NCBI GenBank assembly: GCA_041595255.1
Contig: JBFHKR010000001.1
Location: forward strand, 53,038 to 117,037
Direction of reading: 5' to 3'
DNA: 64,000 nucleotides
DNA from: PGYR01 sp041595255
Lineage (GTDB): Bacteria > Bacteroidota > Ignavibacteria > Kapaibacteriales > UBA2268
The notes under the pieces are model-generated. The model saw only the letters and a list, made by a program, of their open reading frames with translations. It searched no databases and was not told the origin of the DNA. Both the position numbers and the translations under genes were made by a program. Shown piece after piece: positions 27,623-35,600 of this stretch. Position 1 is the stretch's first letter; each line of letters opens with the position of its first letter.

Positions 27623-28477
27623 CTATCTAGCAACAACTATATTTATATATTGACCAGGTTGAGCAAGTGTATTAGATTGAGGTAGTTGTGATATTATAGT
27701 TCCCGGAACAAATGTGTCATTATCAACAAATTCAACATTGCCTAGCTTGAATCCTTCTGAAATAAGATAATTTTCAATTCCTTCTAAAGCCATTCCAGAT
27801 AGTTTTGGAATATAAACTTGATACTCTGGACCCTTGCTTACTATTAAATCTACAGTATCGCCATATATTAAATTTTTACCTTTTCGGATATTTTGAGAAA
27901 TTACGGAGTCTTTAGGTACTAAATCACTATATGTATATTGAATATTACCAATATTTAATCCTATATTGTAAAGATTAACTCTGGCTTGCCTAACTGATAT
28001 ACCAGTTAAGTCAGGCATTTCTATGGTTTCTTTCCCTTTGCTTATTGTTATAAAAATGGGTCTTTTACTTTTAACTTGTTTATTTGATTCTGGTATTTGT
28101 TTTAAAATAATACCTTCCACATGTCCTGAGTATTGCTCACTAACTATTTCATAATATAAATTGTTAGCATTCAATATTTCAGACGCTTCTTTTAAACTTT
28201 TACCTTCTATCGATGGAACATTTACTGTTTCTCTATCATGGACCATTGACGGTAAAATTAACTTATCAGCAATATATACTAATAAAAACAAAACGATTAG
28301 AAAACTAAAGAATGTAATTATATATTTGAAACTATTTCTACTCTTGCTAACAAATTTCAAAAGTTTATTATCAGTATTAGTGACAATTTCTTTGCTTTCA
28401 TCTTCTGCATTAGGTGTATTCCTTTTGTACCTATTCTTCAGATTTTCTATTTCATTTTCGTTTTCGTCAAAAGTCAT
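27623..28477 (-). CDS. PASTA-domain membrane protein without a kinase domain
   Basis: Product of 284 aa: a charged cytoplasmic N-terminus of about 50 residues, one membrane helix (about 52-73, ITFFSFLIVLFLLVYIADKL), then three PASTA repeats of about 65 residues. Each has the typical pattern (VPSIEGKSLKEASEIL; MPDLTGISVRQARVNL; IPKLSGMALEGIENYL) ending in an Ile/Val-rich strand with SKG. PASTA domains bind peptidoglycan fragments or proteins and usually form the outer part of Ser/Thr kinases or penicillin-binding proteins; here neither is attached. It stands alone, divergent from nrnA. Confidence 0.85.
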   Translation of the reverse strand: MTFDENENEIENLKNRYKRNTPNAEDESKEIVTNTDNKLLKFVSKSRNSFKYIITFFSFLIVLFLLVYIADKLILPSMVHDRETVNVPSIEGKSLKEASEILNANNLYYEIVSEQYSGHVEGIILKQIPESNKQVKSKRPIFITISKGKETIEMPDLTGISVRQARVNLYNIGLNIGNIQYTYSDLVPKDSVISQNIRKGKNLIYGDTVDLIVSKGPEYQVYIPKLSGMALEGIENYLISEGFKLGNVEFVDNDTFVPGTIISQLPQSNTLAQPGQYINIVVAR

Positions 28478-28544
28478 TATATGTTCGTATTATTAATGTA
28501 ATAAGTCTTAAATTAAGATAATTTATTAAACAAATCCAATAAAA

Positions 28545-29537
28545 ATGAATTTTACTGAAAAAGCACTCGCAATATCCGAAAAAATTGAAAAATCATATAA
28601 TATTATTATAACTTCACATGTAAGTCCTGATGGAGACGCCATTGGCTCTATGCTAGCATTACACTTTTTTATTAAAAAACATTTCAATAAAAAAACTAAA
28701 ATGTTTATTAATGGTGGTATTAACAATAATCTAAAATTTTTAGAAGGTTGTGAAGATATATTAAGATATGATGACAGAGTAATGGAAGAGATTATTGGAG
28801 CTGATTTAATTTTTGTTTTAGATCTAAATGATCTCAGTAGATTAAAAGAGGCAGGAGATGCTGTTGCTATGTCTAATGCTTGTAAAGTAATGATTGATCA
28901 TCATTTAGAACCAAAAGAATTTGCTGATATAGAGCTATTAGATACTAATGCTACTTCTACAGGTGAGCTTATTTGGGTGTTAATTGATGCATTGAAAGGT
29001 AAGTATGATAAACGCATTTCAAATGCACTTTATACTGCTATCATGACTGATACAGGTAGTTTTAGATTTGATAGAACAACTTCAGAAACTCATTATATTA
29101 TAGCTAAACTAATAGAAAACGGAGCAGATCCTGTCAAATGTTACGATGAAATATACAATCAAAAAACTGTACAAGCATTAAAACTATTGGGTATGTCATT
29201 GTCTAATATTGACATCTATAATCAAGGTAGAATTTCCATAATGTCACTTAGAAAGTCTGATTTCGACAAAGCAGATGCAATTGAAGATGATACAGAAGGA
29301 TTTGTTGCAAATACACTTTCTGTCAAAGGTGTCGAGGTTGGAGTGCTTATAACTGAAAGAGAAAAAGGCGAGCTAAGAATTTCATTCAGGTCAAAAGGAA
29401 AGTATTCTGTTAGAGAAGCTGCAGCAAAATTTGGTGGAGGTGGGCACAAGTTTGCGGCTGGTGCCCGTATCCTCAACCAAGAATTTGATGATGTTAAAAG
29501 TAATATAATTAATGAATTAGATAAATTATTTATCTAA
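28545..29537 (+). CDS. nrnA: DHH-family phosphoesterase (NrnA-type oligoribonuclease / pAp phosphatase)
   Basis: Cytoplasmic manganese enzyme that degrades short RNA oligonucleotides and often 3'-phosphoadenosine 5'-phosphate. The 330 aa product shows the DHH metal motifs SHVSPDGDAIGS (24-35), VLDLND, IDHHLEP and MTDTGSFRFD. The C-terminal DHHA1 domain has the GGGGHKFAAGA substrate loop. The length fits NrnA. Its 3' end overlaps the convergent lysine aminotransferase gene by 8 bases. Which of the two NrnA substrates matters here cannot be told from sequence. Confidence 0.92.
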   Translation: MNFTEKALAISEKIEKSYNIIITSHVSPDGDAIGSMLALHFFIKKHFNKKTKMFINGGINNNLKFLEGCEDILRYDDRVMEEIIGADLIFVLDLNDLSRLKEAGDAVAMSNACKVMIDHHLEPKEFADIELLDTNATSTGELIWVLIDALKGKYDKRISNALYTAIMTDTGSFRFDRTTSETHYIIAKLIENGADPVKCYDEIYNQKTVQALKLLGMSLSNIDIYNQGRISIMSLRKSDFDKADAIEDDTEGFVANTLSVKGVEVGVLITEREKGELRISFRSKGKYSVREAAAKFGGGGHKFAAGARILNQEFDDVKSNIINELDKLFI

Positions 29538-30870
29538 TATCAGATAATGATTTACTAATCAAACTAACGCCTTCATCTAATTCATCTTTAGTGATATTTA
29601 ATCGTGTCCTAAAGCGAATAGAGTTATTGCCACATGCTAATACAATTAAACCATTTTCAAGACATTTATTAAGTAATGGTTTTCTTAATTCGGCGGATAT
29701 ATCGAATGCTCTAAAAAGGCCTTTACCTCTGATGTTTGTAATTATATCATGATTTTCATTACCTAATTTTACTAATAAAGTATGCAAATAATTACCCATC
29801 TCTTTCGAATTATTAACCAAATTATCTTCTTCAATAATTTCTAAATATTTGGTAATTCTAACCATATCGGTATAATTCCCTCCCCAAGTAGAATTTATTC
29901 TAGAAGATTTATGAAAAACATTATCTTCAACTTCATCAATTCTAGTATTTGATAAAATACCACAAACTTGCATTTTTTTTCCAAAACAAAGTATATCTGG
30001 TTTTATAGGAAGATGTTGATAAGCCCACATTTTTCCAGTCATACCCACACCAGTTTGGACTTCATCGAAAATCAATAATGCTTCATATTCATCACATATT
30101 CTTCTTAATTGGAGGAAAAACTCATCTCTAAAGTGATTGTCCCCACCTTCACCTTGTATTGGCTCAATTATAATAGAACAAATATCGTTTTCGTATTCCT
30201 TAAATGCTTGTTCAATTTGTCTAAGACATTCCATTTCTCTTAATATCAAATCTTCAAGATTACTCTCAATTGGGAATATAATCTTGGGATTGTCTACCCT
30301 TGGCCAATCAAATTTTGGAAAATACATCACTTTAACCGGATCAGTATTAGTTATAGAAAGAGTATAACCACTCCTTCCATGAAACGCTTGTTTGAAATGT
30401 AATACTTTAGTGCCGAGTGAATCTGGAAGTCCTCTTTTTATATTTTTTCTTACTTTCCAATCCATTGCAGCCTTTAAAGCATTTTCAACCGCTAAAGCAC
30501 CACCTTCTATATAGAAACTATATTTGAAATCATTTTTAGGGACTGCTATTTGAAACAATGTTTCAGTAAAAGTAGCTTGAACCTCAGAGTAAAGATCAGA
30601 ATTAGAAGGTTTGTTTAATGAATTAATACCAATATAATCTAAAAAGTCTGTTTCTAGCATTTTAGCATGGTTATATCCTAAAGGCATGGAAGCAAAGCAT
30701 GTAAAAAAATCAATATATTCTTTACCTGTTTTAAGATCAATGATATTACCTTTACTTCTGGAATTGTCTACTACAATTGACATTCCGTCACCAATCTGAT
30801 GTTCTGAAATAGATTCAAGAACTTTAGTACTATTTATATAGTACTTGGGGGTATAATTATTATTTTTCAT
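29530..30870 (-). CDS. lat: L-lysine 6-transaminase
   Basis: Class III PLP aminotransferase that moves the epsilon-amino group of lysine to 2-oxoglutarate, giving 2-aminoadipate semialdehyde (allysine), which cyclises to piperideine-6-carboxylate. The 446 aa product has SFYIEGGALAVENALKAA, the FHGRSGYTLS motif, EPIQGEGGD, FDEVQTGVGMTG and the PLP lysine in CFGKKMQVCG (K298), which is the hallmark of this family. The gene stands alone; no aldehyde dehydrogenase (lysine degradation) is beside it. A 357-base non-coding stretch lies upstream. Confidence 0.93.
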   Translation of the reverse strand: MKNNNYTPKYYINSTKVLESISEHQIGDGMSIVVDNSRSKGNIIDLKTGKEYIDFFTCFASMPLGYNHAKMLETDFLDYIGINSLNKPSNSDLYSEVQATFTETLFQIAVPKNDFKYSFYIEGGALAVENALKAAMDWKVRKNIKRGLPDSLGTKVLHFKQAFHGRSGYTLSITNTDPVKVMYFPKFDWPRVDNPKIIFPIESNLEDLILREMECLRQIEQAFKEYENDICSIIIEPIQGEGGDNHFRDEFFLQLRRICDEYEALLIFDEVQTGVGMTGKMWAYQHLPIKPDILCFGKKMQVCGILSNTRIDEVEDNVFHKSSRINSTWGGNYTDMVRITKYLEIIEEDNLVNNSKEMGNYLHTLLVKLGNENHDIITNIRGKGLFRAFDISAELRKPLLNKCLENGLIVLACGNNSIRFRTRLNITKDELDEGVSLISKSLSDIR

Positions 30871-31227
30871 TTTATTTTAAGTGATTATTATTAGAAACTT
30901 AGTTTATGATCTGTCGTCTAATAATTAACAATTGAGTAGTGAGGTATAAAGTAAAGTTGATATCAGTTTGGAATGATAAATACAGAAAGAAAGAGCAGAA
31001 CTTCCTCTGATTGTTCCTTTATTAGAGTTAAAATAGTTTGTATGTGAATTTAAAAATCTCATTATGTAAGATACGCTTTATTATTTAAAAGTTATCATTA
31101 TTGAAAAGTTTTATTTGTAGAAATAAAAACTAAATCTTATCTTATGCTTTACTATCAGCAGTTTTAGTAAAAAATATATTTATAGTAAGAAATAAAATCA
31201 TTTAATAATTAATTTAAGGGTTAATCA
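30871..31227. other. 357-base intergenic region
   Basis: Non-coding, very AT-rich region between the divergent lat and GldL-like genes. It must hold both promoters. I see no RNA gene or riboswitch. The one structure worth noting is an inverted repeat, tttacta (31148-31154) with tagtaaa (31165-31171), about 57-80 bases before the 31228 start. A TAAGTTTC sequence near 30899 on the minus strand is a one-mismatch -7 box for lat. Confidence 0.4.
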
Positions 31228-32559
31228 ATGTCTCCAAACACAATGACAGGAAATAAAGAACACAGCGGTGCAGGTTTTGTTCAATGGATAGTTTTCTTAG
31301 CTATTACATTGGTAGTAGGCTATTTTACACATTTCCATCTTTTACCTCAAGCTACGGCTGGATTCGTTATTTCTCAGTTTTCACCATCGGGTGATGATTT
31401 AGGTAAAATCGGTTTTGTTGAATTTGACGATTTAGTTTGGGCTTCAACTTCTAAAGAGAAAGAAGCTTCAATTGGCTCAAATACAACTGTAGCTAAAGAT
31501 TTGATTAATGGTGAGTATATTATAGATTTTTCTTGGCAGGAAAGAAATCTAGAAGCACATGGATATTCTAAAAAATCAGGTGAATGGTATGTTAAGGCGC
31601 CTAAACTTGGTGAAAATCCAATCTTCTTAGAGCCACATATAGGTTTCTGGATTTTATCCTTAGTTATTGGTCTATTTGTAGGTGTACTTTTAACAATAGT
31701 ATTCCCTTCTTCTATTGGTCTTATGGCTTCATTATTTGAGAAAGAAATTGACCACGTTAAAGTTAAGATTAGACTTCAAACAGGTTTTAATGATAGAGTA
31801 GTAGAAATGTTAACTCTGCCTGATGGTAGATTAAAAGATGCAGATAGAGAAGAAATGGAAAGACTTTTTAGAACAATTTGGGACAGAACAACTACTGATA
31901 CTGAATTAGCTACTAAGAAATTAATAGATTTTGATGATATATATGATGATGAAACCGATTTAGTATTATTCAGAAACGAAGCTATATACAATAGAATCAA
32001 AGAATTCTTCTCTGAATTTGTATTAACTGAAATTATTGATACTAAAAATGGTCTTGAGTGGAGAGGCAATCATTTGAAAATGGGTAAAGGTTTCAAGCTT
32101 TATATGGCTCATCACTTTACAGAGCAATTCTCTAACAATGTAACTGGTTTGGCTTATGGTGGTGCTGCAGTTCTAATCGTAGGTGTTGGTATTCGTGGAT
32201 TGAAATTTATCCCAGCTGATAGACCTTCAGTTATCCTATTTGTAATCTTCCTTGAATTTACAATGCTTGTGCTTCTTGCAATCACTATGTTCTATACTGA
32301 AAATGAAGAACGTATGGATAAAATGCTTAAGAAAATGGAGGATGCAAATAGATCTCAACTTGAAACTCTAAGAGGACAACAAGAAGACATACATCAATTA
32401 TCTACTGCATTAGTTGGTCAAACTTCAGAAATTATCAAAACAAGAGTAGAAAACGCTATTTCTGAATATATGACTAGTGGAGATAATGTTCAAAGAGAAA
32501 TTGCAAGCGCTATTGCGGATAAAATTATTTTTGATATCAAAGGTACTCCAAAAAAATAA
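31228..32559 (+). CDS. GldL/PorL-like membrane protein with extra periplasmic domain
   Basis: Product of 443 aa with four membrane helices. TM1 is 17-39; a periplasmic part is 40-135; TM2 is 136-159; a cytoplasmic domain spans 165-300; TM3 is 306-324 (LAYGGAAVLIVGVGIRGL); TM4 is 335-356 with an in-membrane glutamate (E343 in FLEFTML). A cytoplasmic coiled coil runs 357-400. Residues 263-356 resemble the protein at 53629 (residues 51-134), including the F-V-x-T-[ED]-[IV]-I and W-[RK]-G patterns. The TM3-TM4 module with its glutamate resembles GldL/PorL, the proton-channel stator of the T9SS motor. Its own terminator follows, then the PorU-like gene. The GldL link is inference; the paralogy is visible in the sequences. 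Confidence 0.6.
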   Translation: MSPNTMTGNKEHSGAGFVQWIVFLAITLVVGYFTHFHLLPQATAGFVISQFSPSGDDLGKIGFVEFDDLVWASTSKEKEASIGSNTTVAKDLINGEYIIDFSWQERNLEAHGYSKKSGEWYVKAPKLGENPIFLEPHIGFWILSLVIGLFVGVLLTIVFPSSIGLMASLFEKEIDHVKVKIRLQTGFNDRVVEMLTLPDGRLKDADREEMERLFRTIWDRTTTDTELATKKLIDFDDIYDDETDLVLFRNEAIYNRIKEFFSEFVLTEIIDTKNGLEWRGNHLKMGKGFKLYMAHHFTEQFSNNVTGLAYGGAAVLIVGVGIRGLKFIPADRPSVILFVIFLEFTMLVLLAITMFYTENEERMDKMLKKMEDANRSQLETLRGQQEDIHQLSTALVGQTSEIIKTRVENAISEYMTSGDNVQREIASAIADKIIFDIKGTPKK

Positions 32560-32584
32560 TTAGTCAACGCGAAGTGTAACTTTT

Positions 32585-32630
32585 ATTTGTAGGTTGTGTC
32601 CATTGTAATATGGACACAACCTTTTTTTTA
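32585..32630 (+). terminator. rho-independent terminator of the GldL-like gene
   Basis: Perfect 12-base stem (32591-32602 with 32611-32622), 8-base loop, followed by eight T. It lies between the GldL-like gene and the PorU-like gene, so the two are separate transcription units. Confidence 0.9.
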
Positions 32631-32671
32631 TTAATACGTTTATTAAGAAACTAAAATAATAAGTATTAAAT

Positions 32672-35600
32672 ATGTATAAATTAACGACGATTCTAATTGT
32701 ATTACTTTTTTTCTTAAATACATCTTACTCAAAAAATAATATAATTGAAACTGAAAGTAAATTAATAGTTAAAATCGATGATTTTGAATATGCTTCATAT
32801 AATGAATGGATAGGTGTATTTGCAATTGACGATTTTGATTTAAGTAGGTTTGAAATAGAAATATTTGAATCAAAAGCAAATATGAAATCTAAATACTTTT
32901 CTTCTGAACCAAATTATAGTTTAATTTATACTGGTATACAACGTAAGATTAAAATTGCAAATTTAAAAGTTGAATTGACAAGGACTGATCCAATTTCTAA
33001 TATATCATACAAAATTGATTCATTAAAATTCAATTATAATTTTGAGAAAAGAATTAATTTGTCTGAACCCTCAATTTCTAAATTTTACAATAATATTTTA
33101 AATAAAAGACAACTAGAATCACTTATCATTAAGAAAGAGAATAAAAAAAACAATAAAATTCAATCTAGAACAGATTGGTATAATTCGAATTTAGATTATT
33201 ACAAATTTTATACTTCAAAAGATGGAATTGCTAGAGTAAATTTGACAGAGCTTATAAATACTAATAGCAGCCTAATCGGAAAGTCTGTAGAACATATACA
33301 TATTTATAATAGAGGTAATGAATTAAAATTTTATTCTACATCGAATGTTATTCAACATGATGGATATTTATATTTAGTAGTATCTCATGCATATGGAGAC
33401 ACTACATATTTTGATTACTATAGTGGTAAAGAGCCTTACTTTATAGTCTATGACGAAAGCTCAAAATCTTCTCAATATAATCTCGTTAATGATTTACAAA
33501 CAAATAATATCCTTGAAAAAGTAAGAATCGATAATAGATACGAAGAAGATAAAGTTTATGGGAATGGAATAGATGTAACAGAAACGGAAACTGTACTTTC
33601 TGAAAATTGGTATTATGATGAAATCAGAGTTCCTAATGATTTCAATAAACCTTGGGAATATTATATTGAATTTTCATTATTTCCATCATCTGATTTGAAT
33701 GTTGAATATGAATATGCAACTAATATTTATTTCTTACCCAATCCAAATTCAGTTTATAATAAAACATTAACATATATAAACGATTTTAGCAAAGATACTA
33801 TTAATTCTATTGGTAGTAAAGTATTAAGAACTAGTTTAACAGTACCTAAAAAAAACTTGTTACAAGGTGGAAATATACTGAATTTCAACTCTTATAAAGT
33901 AGTTGATGATTTCGAAAATTCGAAATACAATGGTATAATAGGTTTCGATTATTTTAATATTAGTGGTGAAGTAATTCCTGTTGCAAACAACAATTACTTT
34001 TCATTTATTACTGAAAATGTAACAGATTCTAAAGTAAATATCAGTGGTTTTCAAGACAATTTTGTTGTAGCCGTCGATACAGTAAATAATAGTATTCAAT
34101 TCCCTAAGACTGTTAGTTCAGATTATATGGTGTTATCAGCTAATAAAAAATACTCTTCTATATTCTATAACAAACAGATATTAACCTCTAGAAAATATGG
34201 TTACGCTATAGTAACTGATTTAGGAACTAATAACAATATAAATTATTTTGAATCAGAAAACGAGTTTATAAACAGTTTAAATAGTATCAATTCTACATCT
34301 AATATAGGGTTGATAATTACAACTGAATCTAACATAAGTAATAACATAAAATCTAGAGTTGCTAGTGTTTTCGGTGCTAATAATATCAATACAGCTACAA
34401 ATAAATATTTATTCGCCAAGGTTGGAACTCAAAAATATGAATCAATTGATGGTGACATTGTTCAGAAAATTAATAATGGACGTTATTATAATGCCGAATT
34501 ATTATTACCGAAAGGTCAAACTTCAAGAAAAATTGTTAATTCATTGAGTTCAATTCAAGAAGTAAAGCTTTCTAAAGCTAAGATAAATTTAATTAATGAA
34601 ACTAAAGTTGATGCATTTTATATCTACCATCCAATATTTCAACCATCAATTAGTAATTATACAAAATATCTTTCACAAAAGGAAGATAAAAGTATTCTAA
34701 CCATAGATGTAGAACAACTTTATGATACTTATGGTTATGGAATTGAAAGTCCACACTCAATCAAAAATTTCCTAAAAATGTCTTATGATAATTGGAAAGA
34801 TTTTCCAGAATTTTTGACTTTAGTAGGAGATGCTACTTGGGATCCTAAAAAACAAAGACAAGGTAGCTTTGTCGATCAATTAATACCTGTATATGGTATC
34901 CCATATTCTGATAATTTTTATGGTACTTTGGAAGGTGATGATTATGTACCAGAAATAGTTATAGGAAGAATACCGGTTAATAATAGCATAGAACTAGAAA
35001 ACTATCTTGAGAAAATAAAGACATATTATGAGGTTCCGGTTAACCCATGGATGAAAAGCATTTTACAAATTGCAGGTGGTGATGATAATCAGAAAGTAGG
35101 TTTTGCTCAGAATATGTATGATATTAATCATTATTTTAGTTCAACTAATATTTGTCCTGATACATCATCTATTACTAAATCATCTAGCCAAACAGTTTCT
35201 GAATCACAAGCAAATGATATAAAGAGAGAAATAAATAAAGGCAAGATGTGGACTAATTTTTTAGGGCATGGATCACCTACCGTAATTGATATGTCTGGTT
35301 GGGAAGCTCCAAATCTTAATAATCAAGGAAAATACGGATTTCTAAATACTCTCTCTTGTAATACTTCTGCTTTTGCTGAACCTTGGCAACTAAATGCAAT
35401 AGGTGAAGAATTTATGAATACTAAGAACAGAGGTTTTGTAGGAGTCATAGGTGGAACTTCAACAACAGAAGTTCAAACTGCATTAGCAGTATCTTACTCA
35501 ATGTATTTTTCGATTATTAATAAGGAATTCCCTGAGAGGAATATAGGTAGAATCTATAATTCATATAAAGCAAGAAATTCAAGGTCTAATGCTGCATTAA

